DNA of 42,976 nucleotides, from positions 1-42,976 of the forward strand of contig NZ_BPQR01000009.1 of NCBI RefSeq assembly GCF_022179345.1, written 5' to 3'. The translations under genes were made by a program, and so were the position numbers. The DNA comes from Methylobacterium jeotgali. Its GTDB lineage: Bacteria; Pseudomonadota; Alphaproteobacteria; Rhizobiales; Beijerinckiaceae. How positions within the stretch are numbered: position 1 is the first letter of the stretch; each line of letters opens with the position of its first letter. Below, piece after piece: positions 31,970 through 41,299 of this stretch. A model generated the notes under the pieces. The model was not told where the DNA came from. It did no database searches and worked only from the letters and a program-made list of their open reading frames with translations.

Positions 31970-34900
31970 ATGACCGGCGTCATCACCTTCGTCCTGCGCC
32001 AGCGCGTCCTCGTCCTCCTGCTGTTTCTCGCGACGCTGGTAGTCGGCGCGGCCAGCTATGCCCAACTGAACATCGAGGCTTATCCCGACCCCGTGCCGCC
32101 GCTCGTGGACGTGATTACCCAGAACCCCGGCCAATCGGCCGAGGAGATCGAGCGCTACATCACCATCCCGCTGGAGGTGCAGCTCGCCGGCATCCCGAAT
32201 GCCACCGTCGTGCGGACGATCTCGCTGTTTGGCCTCTCCGACGTGAAGGTCCAGTTCAACTACAATTTCACCTATGAGGAGGCCGAGCAGCGGGTCCTCA
32301 ACCGCTTGTCGCAGCTCAGCCCCCTGCCGAACGGCGCCCAGCCCTCAATCTCGCCGGTGAGCCCGATCGGCGAGATCATGCGCTATCAGCTGGTCGGACC
32401 GAAGGGGTTCTCGCCCACCGACCTCAAGACGCTCCAGGACTGGATCCTGCAGCGGCGGTTCAAGGCGATCCCCGGGGTCATCGACGTCACCGGCTTCGGC
32501 GGCAAGACCAAGGAATATGAGATCGCCGTCGACCTCGCCCGGCTTCAAGGGCAGGGCCTGACCTTGGTGCAACTCGTCACGTCCCTGAACAACTCCAGCA
32601 TCAACGTCGGCGGTCAGACGCTGAACATCGGCGAGCAAGCGGCCGTGGTGCGCGGCATCGGTTTGATCCGCGATCCGGACGACATCCGCAACACCATGCT
32701 CACGCAGGTGAACGGAACGCCCGTGCTCGTGCGCGACGTCGCCGAGGTGCGGGTCTCGAACGCACCCCGGCTCGGCATCGTCGGCCACGACGATCAGGAC
32801 GACATCGTGCTCGGCATCGTGCTGCTGCGCCGCGGCAGCCCGAGCCTGCCGACGATCCAGCGCGTGGAAGCCGAGATCGAGAAGATCAACGCGAGCGGCA
32901 TTCTCCCGCCCGACGTGCGCATCGTGCCGCTCTACGACCGGTCGGGGCTGATCGGCAAAACCACGCACACGGTGATGCACAACCTCGTCTTCGGCGTGGC
33001 GCTCGTGTTCGTGGTTCAGTGGCTGTTCCTGGGCTCGCTGCGAAGCGCCATCATCGTGGCGGCGACGATCCCGTTCGCCCTCGCCTTCGCGGTGGCGATC
33101 TTGGTGATCCGCGGCGAGTCGGCCAACCTGCTGTCGCTCGGTGCCATCGACTTCGGCCTGATCGTCGATGCGACCGTGATCATGGTCGAGAACGTCTTCC
33201 GACACTTGTCGGAGCATCCCGGCGGTCCGATCACGCACGCCGATGACGCTGGCGATGAGGGGTCGGCCCTGACGGGCAAGCTCGGCACCATCAGTTTCGC
33301 CGCGTCCGAGGTGAACCGGGCGATTTTCTTCTCGGCGACGATCATCATCGTCGGCTTCCTGCCACTGTTCACGCTGAGCGGCGTTGAAGGGCACATCTTC
33401 GGGCCGATGGCCAAGACCTACGCGTACGCGCTGATCGGCGGCCTGCTCGCGACCTTCACGGTCTCGCCGGCCCTGTCGGCCCTGATCCTGCCGAACGAGA
33501 TGGAGGAGCGCGACACGCTCATCGTGCGCCTCCTGCACTTCGGGCACACGCGCTTCCTGCGCTTCGCCTTGGGCAACAAGATCCTGACGCTCGGCGCCAT
33601 GCTCGTCGTCCTGCTCGTCGCCGGCACGATGGTCCGCTCGCTCGGCCTGGAGTTCCTGCCCAAGCTCGAGGAGGGCAATCTCTGGATCCGCGGGACGATG
33701 CCACCCTCGATCTCGCTCGAGGCCGCGAACACCTACGTCAACCGGATACGCGCCGTGCTCAAGGCGTATCCGGAGGTGGAGACCACGATCACGCAGCATG
33801 GCCGGCCCGACGACGGCACGGACGCGACCGGCTTCTTCAACGTCGAGATCTTCGCACCGCTGACCGACGAGGAGACTTGGCCATCGGGGCTGACCAAGGA
33901 GCGGCTCGTCGAGGATATGTCAAAGACGCTGGAGGAGCACTTCCCCGGCGTCGAGTTCAACTTCTCCCAGTACATCCAGGACAATGTCGAGGAAGCGGCT
34001 TCCGGCGTGAAGGGCGAGAACTCCGTCAAGGTGTACGGCAACGATCTCAGCGCGATCTCGCAGGCGGCCGAGCAGATCAAGGCGGCCCTGGCCGAGGTGA
34101 AGGGCATCACCGACTTGGCGATCTTCACCTCACTGGGTCAGCCGACGGTCCGCATCACCGTCGATCGCGAGAAGGCGGCCCGGTACGGGCTGGCGCCCGG
34201 GGATGTGAACACCACGGTTCAGGCCGCGATCGGCGGTCAGACCGCGGGTGACGTGTACGAGTATGGCTCGGATCGGCACTTCGCGATGCGCGTGCGCCTG
34301 GCCTCGGCGTACCGCCGCGACCTCGCCACGATCCGCAACATCACGGTGGGCGCCCAGAATCCGAGCGGCGGCGTGATTCCCGTGCCGCTTTCTGAGATCG
34401 CCACGGTCGAGCTCGTCTCGGGCGCCTCGTTCATCTATCGCGAGGGTCAGCAGCGCTACATCCCGGTCAAGTTCTCGGTGCGGGGACGCGACCTCGGCGG
34501 CGCCGTGATCGAGGCGCAGAACCGGGTCGCCCAGCAGGTCCAGTTGCCGCCGGGCTCTCACCTCGAATGGGTCGGCGAGTTCGGGAACCTGCAGGACGCG
34601 ATCGCCCGACTGAAGGTCGTCGTCCCGATCACGCTCGCGCTGATCGCCCTGCTCCTTTACATCAACTTCTCATCGGCCACCGACATGCTGCTGACGCTGT
34701 CGGTGATCCCGATGGCGATGATCGGCGGCATCTTCGCCCTCGTGCTGACGGGGACGCCGTTCTCGGTCTCGGCGGCGATCGGCTTCATCGCGCTGTTCGG
34801 CATCTCGACCATGGAGGGCGTGATCCTGCTCGCCTACTACAACCAGCTCGTCGAAGACGGCTGGCAGCGCCGCAACGCGGTGTTCCAGGCCGCGACGGTG

Positions 34901-35143
34901 CGGATGCGCCCGGTGATGATGACCTGCGTCGCGGCCTGCGTCGGCCTGCTGCCGGCCGCCTTGTCGACCGGCATCGGCTCGCAGGTCCAGAAGCCGCTGG
35001 CGCTGGTTGTGGTTGGCGGCATCCTCCTGGCGCCGGCCCTGATCCTGGTCGTTATGCCGATCCTGATCTCGCTGTTCTCGCGGCGGCGACCGGCCAGGAG
35101 CACGCAGGTTCGACCCAAAGTACAGGCCGTGTCCGCCCCTTAA
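31970..35143 (+). CDS. Heavy-metal-type RND efflux pump (CusA/CzcA family)
   Basis: 1057 residues from the ATG at 31970 (GGAAG upstream). The RND layout is complete: two sets of six membrane helices, each interrupted by a large periplasmic loop. Helix 4 holds DFGLIVDATVIMVEN with Asp394, Asp400 and Glu407, the same spacing as the proton-relay residues of CzcA, which marks the heavy-metal (HME) branch. Likely substrates are mono- or divalent cations such as Cu/Ag or Co/Zn/Cd; which one is not readable here. It forms a tripartite complex with its two neighbours and is probably under the divergent two-component system. Confidence 0.94.
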   Translation: MTGVITFVLRQRVLVLLLFLATLVVGAASYAQLNIEAYPDPVPPLVDVITQNPGQSAEEIERYITIPLEVQLAGIPNATVVRTISLFGLSDVKVQFNYNFTYEEAEQRVLNRLSQLSPLPNGAQPSISPVSPIGEIMRYQLVGPKGFSPTDLKTLQDWILQRRFKAIPGVIDVTGFGGKTKEYEIAVDLARLQGQGLTLVQLVTSLNNSSINVGGQTLNIGEQAAVVRGIGLIRDPDDIRNTMLTQVNGTPVLVRDVAEVRVSNAPRLGIVGHDDQDDIVLGIVLLRRGSPSLPTIQRVEAEIEKINASGILPPDVRIVPLYDRSGLIGKTTHTVMHNLVFGVALVFVVQWLFLGSLRSAIIVAATIPFALAFAVAILVIRGESANLLSLGAIDFGLIVDATVIMVENVFRHLSEHPGGPITHADDAGDEGSALTGKLGTISFAASEVNRAIFFSATIIIVGFLPLFTLSGVEGHIFGPMAKTYAYALIGGLLATFTVSPALSALILPNEMEERDTLIVRLLHFGHTRFLRFALGNKILTLGAMLVVLLVAGTMVRSLGLEFLPKLEEGNLWIRGTMPPSISLEAANTYVNRIRAVLKAYPEVETTITQHGRPDDGTDATGFFNVEIFAPLTDEETWPSGLTKERLVEDMSKTLEEHFPGVEFNFSQYIQDNVEEAASGVKGENSVKVYGNDLSAISQAAEQIKAALAEVKGITDLAIFTSLGQPTVRITVDREKAARYGLAPGDVNTTVQAAIGGQTAGDVYEYGSDRHFAMRVRLASAYRRDLATIRNITVGAQNPSGGVIPVPLSEIATVELVSGASFIYREGQQRYIPVKFSVRGRDLGGAVIEAQNRVAQQVQLPPGSHLEWVGEFGNLQDAIARLKVVVPITLALIALLLYINFSSATDMLLTLSVIPMAMIGGIFALVLTGTPFSVSAAIGFIALFGISTMEGVILLAYYNQLVEDGWQRRNAVFQAATVRMRPVMMTCVAACVGLLPAALSTGIGSQVQKPLALVVVGGILLAPALILVVMPILISLFSRRRPARSTQVRPKVQAVSAP

Positions 35144-35224
35144 ACGTCCCGCAATCGCCATAGAGAACGGTCAAGCTCAGATGCTTGCCGTCGCTCGACG
35201 GACCACGCCTGCAGAAGTGCCTCG

Positions 35225-36844
35225 ATGCGTCCCGATCTCGATCATCATGCCGCGCGATATCCGGTGCGGGACGGGATGTTCGTCCGCGTGTCGGAAGGAT
35301 GGGTAATCCCGCTGACGATGGCCCTCGGTCGTCTCTCTCGGTATGGCGGCGTCATACTGCTGGCTTGGAGCGTCGCCGCCTGCGCGGTGGGGCCGAACTT
35401 CATGCCGCCGGAGGATCCGCCGGTCAGCCGCTACACCAGGGAGCCGCTGAAGAACCCGTCGGCCGCCGACAAGATTCGCACCCGGCAAGGCGGCTCGGCC
35501 GACCAGAGCTTCGCCTCGGGCGCCGACATCCCCGGCCAGTGGTGGACGCTGTTCCATTCCAAGGCACTCAACCGCCTCGTCGAGCAGGCGCTGGCCAACA
35601 ACCCGACGCTGGAGGCCGCGCAGGCCTCCCTGCGGGTAGCGCAGCAGAACGCGCTCGCCCAGAAGGGCACGCTCTATCCGAGCCTGACCGCGACGCCTCA
35701 GGCCGAAGGCATCCAGGCCCCGGGCCTCGACCTGCAATCGCCGCTGCAGAACCAGACCCAGTACCTCTACAGCCTGTTTACCCCGCAGGCGGTGGTCTCG
35801 TACAATCCAGACGTGTTCGGCGGGAACCGGCGGCAGATCGAGTCGCTGGAGGCCGCCACCGAGAACCAGCGCTTTCAGCTGGAGGCGGCCTATCTAAGTC
35901 TGACCGCCAACGTCGTCGCCGCCGCCATCCAGGAGGCATCCCTGCGCGCGCAGATCGATGCGACGCAGAAAGTGATCCAGGCGCAGATCGAGGTGCTGCA
36001 GCTGTACAACAAGCAGCTGTCGCTCGGGCAGATCGCCGGGGCCGACGTGGTGCAGCAGCAGGCGGCGCTCGCCCTGTCGCAGCAGCTGCTGCCACCGCTG
36101 GAGAAGGCGCTCGCGCAGCAGCGCAACCTGCTCACCGCACTCGCCGGGCGTCTGCCCTCCGACGAGGTCCCGGAGACCTTCCGTCTCTCGGCATTGAGGC
36201 TGCCGACCCGGCTTCCGGTGAGCCTGCCCTCGCGGCTCGTGCAGCAGCGCCCCGACGTCAAGGCGGCGGAAGCCATGGTGCAGCAGGCGAGCGCCAGCGT
36301 CGGCGTCGCGGTCGCCAACCGCCTGCCCCAGTTCACGCTGACGGCCACGGGCGGATCGAGCGCGACGCAAATAACCCAGATTACCAACCCGGCCGCCTCG
36401 TTCTTCACGATCGTCGGCCAGGCGACGGCACCGATCTTCGATGCCGGCACCCTGTTCCGACGCCAGCGGGCCGCCGAGGAAGGCTTGACCCAGGCGCAGG
36501 CGCAGTACCGCGCCACGGTGATCACCGCCTTCCAGAACGTCGCCGACGCGCTGCGAGCGCTGCAGGCCGACGCCAGGGCGGTGGCCGCCGCCGACGCAGC
36601 GGTCAATGCGACGAACCAGAGCCTGGAGCTGGTCCGCAAGCAGTTCACGGCCGGCTCGGTGACCTCGACGCAAGTGCTGATCGCCCAGCAGGGTTACCTG
36701 TCGGCGCTGGTCACCGCGGCGGGTGCTCGCGCGACCCAGTACGCCGACACCGCGGCGCTGTTCGTGGCGCTGGGCGGCGGCTGGTGGAACCGCGCCGACG
36801 TGGCGCCGCCGCCCCCGGAGAAGGATCCGCTGAAGTTCCTGTGA
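35225..36844 (+). CDS. Outer-membrane efflux factor, NodT/TolC family lipoprotein
   Basis: 539 residues from 35225. A start at 35318 would place an ideal 22-residue lipoprotein signal (MALGRLSRYGGVILLAWSVA, then AC) at the N-terminus and may be the true one. After CAVGPNF(M)PPE, the NodT-typical start of mature proteins, come WWTLFHSKALNRLVEQALAN and two structural repeats of long helices (residues about 110-280 and 320-520), as in TolC-like channels. It completes the tripartite efflux system. Its family and the pump's HME type agree with metal export. Confidence 0.92.
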   Translation: MRPDLDHHAARYPVRDGMFVRVSEGWVIPLTMALGRLSRYGGVILLAWSVAACAVGPNFMPPEDPPVSRYTREPLKNPSAADKIRTRQGGSADQSFASGADIPGQWWTLFHSKALNRLVEQALANNPTLEAAQASLRVAQQNALAQKGTLYPSLTATPQAEGIQAPGLDLQSPLQNQTQYLYSLFTPQAVVSYNPDVFGGNRRQIESLEAATENQRFQLEAAYLSLTANVVAAAIQEASLRAQIDATQKVIQAQIEVLQLYNKQLSLGQIAGADVVQQQAALALSQQLLPPLEKALAQQRNLLTALAGRLPSDEVPETFRLSALRLPTRLPVSLPSRLVQQRPDVKAAEAMVQQASASVGVAVANRLPQFTLTATGGSSATQITQITNPAASFFTIVGQATAPIFDAGTLFRRQRAAEEGLTQAQAQYRATVITAFQNVADALRALQADARAVAAADAAVNATNQSLELVRKQFTAGSVTSTQVLIAQQGYLSALVTAAGARATQYADTAALFVALGGGWWNRADVAPPPPEKDPLKFL

Positions 36845-37122
36845 TCCAGCATCTCTCCGTAACCCGAGGCGATGGCAGTGTTGGTTCGTCGAACCCGTCC
36901 GCTGTTCTCGGAACGACCCGATCCAGTGAATACAAGGGCACAGAGCACATGCGGCATCGACGACCTCGCATCGATCGGATCGGTCCCTCCCATGATGGCG
37001 AGGGACTACTGTACGACCAGTCCGGCAGGCTCTCTGAAGCGCTGGATCAGGTCGGTCTCGCCTGCCGGGACTTTACGCCCACCTCCGCCGACGATCATCG
37101 GCGAGCCGCGAGGGTTGCGAGA

Positions 37123-37833
37123 ATGGTCTGCGCGACGGCACTCGGCCTTCTCGTTGGAATGGCCGGCCTCAAGACCGCGTCGGCCGCCGACCTGATCGTC
37201 TCAGAGCCCGTCGGTCGGTTCCTGGCGACCTGCGAGACTCTCGCGCGGTCCTGCTACGCCGACGCCTGCGGTCGAGATCAGATCGATGCGGCTTCGGGCT
37301 GCCGAGGCCAGTGCCCAAGCTCGGTCGTGATCAGCGTCGTGCCCGCTGCCTGTCCGCTAACCGATCCGCGCGCGAGCATCGACGCCGCCGCGCGATCATC
37401 GTTCGTCCACGATGAACCTCGCCTATCCTCCGCGCGAGGTGCGGTCGAACTGGTGCTGAGCCGGCGCACGGAAGCGCTGACGACGGTGGCTCAGACCCTG
37501 CGCTACGCCGAGCGCGCGAGCAACGGAGCCTTCGCGGTCGAGCGGGTGCACGCCGAGCACCGGCTCGGTGAGCCGTATACCCGGGTTCACATCTGCTACC
37601 GCCTCGGCGACCGATCGACGGCGCCGATCTGCAACATCGATTATCTCGTGACTCGCGATCCGCCGCACGTCGAGCCGGCCGACCGGTTCGACGGCATCGG
37701 TCGCGACCTCGAGCAGGGTCCCCAGGCCTTCCTACGGGCCCTCGCCCGCGAAGCGGAGCACCAACAGCAGCCGGCCCCGCTGCAGGCGTTGCGTCGGGTC
37801 CTCGAGCCGCTCAATCCCTACGACTGGCGCTGA
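37123..37833 (+). CDS. Exported Cys-rich hypothetical protein
   Basis: 236 residues from the ATG at 37123, which has GAGGG upstream and opens a clear signal peptide (MVCATALGLLVGMAGLKTAS, then AADL). The frame is open to 36949, but that leader would bury the signal. Eight cysteines cluster early in the mature part (ATCETLARSCYADACGRDQI and SGCRGQC), suggesting disulphides, with one later pair (ICYRLGDRSTAPIC). The C-terminus is helical and charged. Family unknown. It follows the efflux operon on the same strand, 278 bases away. Confidence 0.6.
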   Translation: MVCATALGLLVGMAGLKTASAADLIVSEPVGRFLATCETLARSCYADACGRDQIDAASGCRGQCPSSVVISVVPAACPLTDPRASIDAAARSSFVHDEPRLSSARGAVELVLSRRTEALTTVAQTLRYAERASNGAFAVERVHAEHRLGEPYTRVHICYRLGDRSTAPICNIDYLVTRDPPHVEPADRFDGIGRDLEQGPQAFLRALAREAEHQQQPAPLQALRRVLEPLNPYDWR

Positions 37834-37911
37834 CGGCAAACCCATCGCGCTCGCCGCCTCCGGTCCGGTGTGGGGTTCGAACGGCTTCGGACGTCGCGCG
37901 ACGCCGGCGCT

Positions 37912-38235
37912 TTACCGACCTGTACCAGATGTCGAACCGGTACCGGGCGTGACCGACTTGCCCCCCTGCGAGATGTTGGAGTTGCCGGTGCTGCCCGCAG
38001 GCAGCCCAGAACTCGTGCTTGAGGTACCCGGTGATGTCGCCCCGTTGACGGCGCCCGTGCCACTGACGCCGCTGGAGCCCGTACCACCGGTTCCAGAAGC
38101 AGAGCCGCCGGCACTGCCGCCCGCCCCAGCTCCGCCCGCGCCACCGCCGGCTCCGCCACCCGCGGCGGCTACACCGGCTACCATGCCGATGACCATCAAG
38201 GCCGCGATCAGCGGCGTGCGGATATCGACTCTCAT
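37912..38235 (-). CDS. Exported Gly/Ser/Thr-rich low-complexity protein
   Basis: 107 residues from the ATG at 38235, chosen for its GGAGG four bases upstream and the signal peptide that follows (MRVDIRTPLIAALMVIGMVA, then GVAAA). The mature part is almost entirely Gly, Ala, Ser and Thr in short irregular repeats (GGAGG, GTGGTGSS and similar). It has no fold that I recognise and could be a surface or matrix component. Confidence 0.6.
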   Translation of the reverse strand: MRVDIRTPLIAALMVIGMVAGVAAAGGGAGGGAGGAGAGGSAGGSASGTGGTGSSGVSGTGAVNGATSPGTSSTSSGLPAGSTGNSNISQGGKSVTPGTGSTSGTGR

Positions 38236-38484
38236 TTTGCCTCCGGTCATGGCGTGGACGGCGCGTTCGAGACGCGCTGCAATCGAGCCAACCGGACCGG
38301 GGATGGCGCTGTTCCGAGATCGGGGATTCTCACGATGTCGGTAGCCGCATCCCATATCTCATCGAAGCCTTTGTCAGCGCCGTGACGGCCACCGCCAGCA
38401 TGCCGATGCCGAAAGCGAGGCGTGCGACGACACGATGGGGCGCACGATCGCGGCAAACGCTGCGCACGGTGCAGGATCGTACGA

Positions 38485-38784
38485 TCAGAAGCCGGGCCAC
38501 GCACCGGGGATCGTCTCGCCATAACCCCAACCTGTGAACGGCGGAGCGGATACCCGCTGCTTGGTCACAGGCGGGAGGTAGCTGGACAGCGGCCTGTGCA
38601 CCTCCCAGTCCATCCAACCTCGCGCACGATCGGCGGCGGCCCTGCGTCTGAGCGTGAGGTCCATGTCACTTGCGCGTGAAGCCCTGTGATCATGGTGAGC
38701 CTTGACGCCGCGCACACGTGCCTCGGCAGACACGTCTGTCAGAAACATGACGAGCGGGAGGACCATCACCGAAATTAGCCGCAT
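38485..38784 (-). CDS. Small exported basic protein
   Basis: 99 residues from the ATG at 38784, with AGGGA six bases upstream. Signal peptide MRLISVMVLPLVMFLTDVSA, then EARVRG. The mature part is rich in Arg, His and Trp (VKAHHDHRASR, GWMDWEVHRPLSSYLPP, FTGWGYGETIPGAWPGF). No domain recognised. It belongs to a run of exported proteins beside the cysteine peptidase. Confidence 0.6.
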   Translation of the reverse strand: MRLISVMVLPLVMFLTDVSAEARVRGVKAHHDHRASRASDMDLTLRRRAAADRARGWMDWEVHRPLSSYLPPVTKQRVSAPPFTGWGYGETIPGAWPGF

Positions 38785-38901
38785 CGGAGTTCCCTGCGCA
38801 TGATATGAGGGGTAATCATCGCAGCACGGGCACGAACGGCATCGAGCCGACGGTCGCCTCATCCTCGCCGAGGCTGTGCCCGGTCGAGCGACTATCCCCT
38901 C

Positions 38902-39570
38902 TCAACGGTTCGCCGTGGTGACGGGCGAGGTGACCCCGCCCAGCGACACCCAGGCGATGGCGTCCTGGCTCTCGCGCTTGACGAAGACATAGCCGGTCCG
39001 GTGCCAGGGTAAGATGTCGTTGGTCTTGTTGTCCAGGACGAGGTCGCCGCGATCGGTCAGCAGGGTGAGTACGGCGTGACCCTCGCCGTTGGCGTCCACG
39101 ACCACGGTCATCCGCATCGCCCGGCGCGGCAGACCCGCCTCGGCGAGCAGATGGCGCTTCAGGAGCTGATAGTCCTCGCAGTCGCCGAAGCCGTCCTCGG
39201 CCAGGTTCCATTGATCGGCTACGTGCCAGTGGTCCATGTCGGTCATCGGCTGCACCGCCTTATTCACCCGGCGGTTGATCGAAACGATGGTCGACCAGGT
39301 CGCGGGCGTGAGGGTGATGCGGGCAGGCTCCGTGCGGTCGAGTACGCATTCGGCCGGATAGTTCTCGCAGAACGTCACCCATGCCGCGATCGGTCGGGCC
39401 GTTCCCAGAGGCTGCGCCACGCTCGGGGCGCTCGGCAGCGACGCGAGGGTTTGAGCCTGCACGGCGCCGATCCCGAGGCCGATGGAGAAGGCTGCCGCGA
39501 GGGCAGGCCTGAGGCGACGCGCGGCGTGGACCGAGACCGCATTCCGCCTCGTGAAAGCCGCAAACCGCAT
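38902..39570 (-). CDS. Transglutaminase-like cysteine peptidase (peptidase C93 / LapG-like)
   Basis: 222 residues with a signal peptide (ends near GAVQAQ). The catalytic triad is visible: Cys131 in FGDCEDYQLLKRHLL, His165 in NGEGHAVLTL and Asp180 in LVLDNKT. A Cys68/Cys75 pair (FCENYPAEC) is typical of the exported alphaproteobacterial members. The family includes LapG, which releases surface adhesins by cleaving them in the periplasm; no LapA/LapD genes are seen here. A CTGTCA-N4-TGACAG box lies about 130 bases upstream. Confidence 0.9.
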   Translation of the reverse strand: MRFAAFTRRNAVSVHAARRLRPALAAAFSIGLGIGAVQAQTLASLPSAPSVAQPLGTARPIAAWVTFCENYPAECVLDRTEPARITLTPATWSTIVSINRRVNKAVQPMTDMDHWHVADQWNLAEDGFGDCEDYQLLKRHLLAEAGLPRRAMRMTVVVDANGEGHAVLTLLTDRGDLVLDNKTNDILPWHRTGYVFVKRESQDAIAWVSLGGVTSPVTTANR

Positions 39571-39583
39571 CGCCGAGACCCAA

Positions 39584-39604
39584 CCGTTAAGCTTTCGTTA
39601 ACGG
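39584..39604. promoter_or_regulatory. Inverted repeat in the leader of the cysteine peptidase gene
   Basis: CCGTTAA (39584-39590) and TTAACGG (39598-39604) pair around seven bases, 14 bases before the start codon. It is either an operator or an RNA stem near the ribosome-binding site. Confidence 0.35.
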
Positions 39605-39997
39605 AAGTTCTCACGCCGACGCGCCGGCGGCAATCCAGCGCTCAACGAAAAATTAACCCTGTGCGTAGCGCGGATAATATCGGTCGGCGCTAATCGTCCT
39701 GTCAGATCTGACAGTATGCATAGCCTTTCCCGGGGACTATGAGAAACAGCTTGGATTTTATTGCAGGGATAAGGTAGAGCTTGAGTCCGGGCGTGTCGAA
39801 AGTCTGACATCCCAAACGCTTGCGCATTCCCAGCTCGTTTCGAGGATCTACGGTGCGTCCGACACGATGGAAGCGCCGTGTGAGGCGAGGCCCGATCGGC
39901 GAACGCCCAGGCTCGGCAGCCCAAGCCGACGTGAGTGCAAGAGGATGAAGACGAAATGCGTCGCGCTTCAACGTGTCGATAAGGTCGAGGTCAGAGT
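39605..39997. other. Intergenic region upstream of the cysteine peptidase
   Basis: It holds palindrome copy 3 at its left end. The remainder has no recognised gene, hairpin or terminator. Confidence 0.35.
39699..39714. promoter_or_regulatory. CTGTCA-N4-TGACAG palindrome, copy 3
   Basis: CTGTCA GATC TGACAG, upstream of the cysteine peptidase gene (minus strand, start 39570). Arms are identical to the two copies by the kinase and efflux operons. Confidence 0.65.
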
Positions 39998-40093
39998 GTG
40001 ACGTTCGTCCAGCTCCGACTGGTCGCATTCGGCCAGGCAGCTTTCATGGTCGGCTGCGCACGAACGCTGACGGAGCTGGGCATCGATCACTCA

Positions 40094-41020
40094 GTGTCTG
40101 TCCGGCGACATATTGAGTGATGTAAGGGGTTTGTGATTCAAGGCGGCCTGTGTGGAGGCTGCTGATGTGGACGACCGAGAACCGGGCCCGCTACGATCGA
40201 AGCGAGCTTCGGTATCCGAGCGATCTGACGGATGACGAGTGGGCGCTGATTGAGCCCCTGATCCCTCCAGCCAAGCGTGGCGGCGGCAAGCGCAGTGTCG
40301 ACATGCGGGCGGTGGTGAACGGCCTGATGTACGTGCTGAGCACCGGCTGCCAATGGCGGGCGATCCCAAAGGATCTGGCGGCGCGCTCGACGGTTCACGA
40401 TTACTTTGACCTCTGGGACTATGACGGCACGCTGGAGCGGATCCATCACACGCTCTACGTCGCCTGCCGGGAACGGATGGATCGGGAGGCCAGCCCGACG
40501 GTGGCCATCATCGACAGCCAGAGCGTGAAGGGCGCGGAAAAGGGGGGCGCTCGATCGACCCGCCCGGCTACGATGCGGGCAAGAAGATCAGGGGCAAGAA
40601 GCGCCACATCCTGGTCGACACGCAGGGCCTGCTGATGCACGCGCTCGTCCATCCCGCCGACATTCAGGATCGGGATGGCGGCGTGCTGGTGATGGCCACG
40701 CTGTTTGGCCTCTACCCGTTCCTGCTCAAGCTCTTCGCCGACGGCGGCTACCAGGGACCGGCCTTCCAAGATGGCCTTCGCAAGGTCTGCCGCACCCTCA
40801 CGGTCGAGATCGTCAGGCGCTCCGATCAGGCCAAAGGCTTCGCTGTGCTGCCCAAGCGTTGGATCGTCGAGCGAACGATCGGCTGGCTCAACCGCTGCCG
40901 CCGTCTCGCAAAGGATTGGGAATGCAAAAGCCGGAAAGGACGAGCGTTCGTCCTCTTGGCCTCCATCCGCCTCATGACCCGAAAGCTCTGTCAGAAAACA
41001 TCATGATGCCGGACAGACTC
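40094..41020 (+). mobile_element. IS5-family insertion sequence (IS427-like), 927 bp
   Basis: Terminal inverted repeats are GTGTCTGTCCGGC at 40094 and GAGTCTGTCCGGC (complement strand) ending at 41020, one mismatch in 13. A 3-bp target duplication, TCA, flanks the element (40091-40093 and 41021-41023). The size, the 3-bp duplication and the two-frame transposase fit the IS427 group. The ends and target repeats are intact, so the insertion is probably recent. Confidence 0.85.
40165..41006 (+). CDS. IS5-family transposase, two frames joined by a probable -1 frameshift
   Basis: The first frame starts at the ATG at 40165 (GGAGG seven bases upstream): YPSDLTDDEWALIEPLIPPA, NGLMYVLSTGCQWRAIPKDL, then IIDSQSVKGAEKGG. 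At AAAAGGGGGG (40538-40547) a -1 shift gives the continuing sequence SIDPPGYDAGKKIRGKKRHI, LVDTQGLLMHALVHPAD and a C-terminal part with FADGGYQGPAF and RWIVERTIGWLNRCRRLAKD, ending at 41006. The DDE residues are in IIDSQ, FADGGY and VERT. Slippery A/G runs of this kind are used by IS427-group elements, so this is likely programmed and not decay. Confidence 0.85.
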
Positions 41021-41299
41021 TCAGAGGTCAAAGTCGTCATCGCCGCCGGTATCGCGAGCGTTACAGCATCGATGAACGCGTTCCTGACGAAGCGATGAGT
41101 GCGCGTAGAGTGTCTGAATTCGAGCCGAGTTCGCATTCGAGCTCAGGCTCAGAGGCGGACACAGGTTGGCAGCCTGCGTTCAGTCTCGTTGATGCATAAG
41201 GGCGGTTCACGCCGTCAGCTACAGGCCTTACATATTTTTGCATGAAATATTATTTACTCGATTCTGATGAGGACAATGAATAAATCGTGCTGAAAAATC

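Larger units (their letters stand above)
39998..41098 (+). pseudogene. 56-residue gene split by an IS5-family insertion
   Basis: A GTG at 39998, with GAGG seven bases upstream, opens a frame of 32 codons up to the TCA at 40091-40093. Removing the element (40094-41020) and one TCA copy joins it in frame to 41024-41098, which closes with TGA. The restored product begins with a valine codon, then TFVQLRLVAFGQAAFMVGC, passes through ELGIDHSEVKVVIAAGIASV and ends FLTKR. It is a small, mostly helical, moderately hydrophobic protein of unknown role. The clean frame across the insertion is strong evidence that this was a real gene. Confidence 0.65.

Noticed and set aside
32345..33799. Antisense frame of 484 codons inside the RND pump gene
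   Set aside because: Composition (Arg, His, Asp, Gln-rich) is typical of antisense frames in high-GC genes; no start site or domain.
35185..36850. First half of a long open frame (882 codons) overlapping the outer-membrane efflux factor
   Set aside because: It is the +1 shadow of the NodT/TolC gene, Arg/Gly/Pro-rich without domains. Only its 3' end (from about 37123) is a real gene with a signal peptide.
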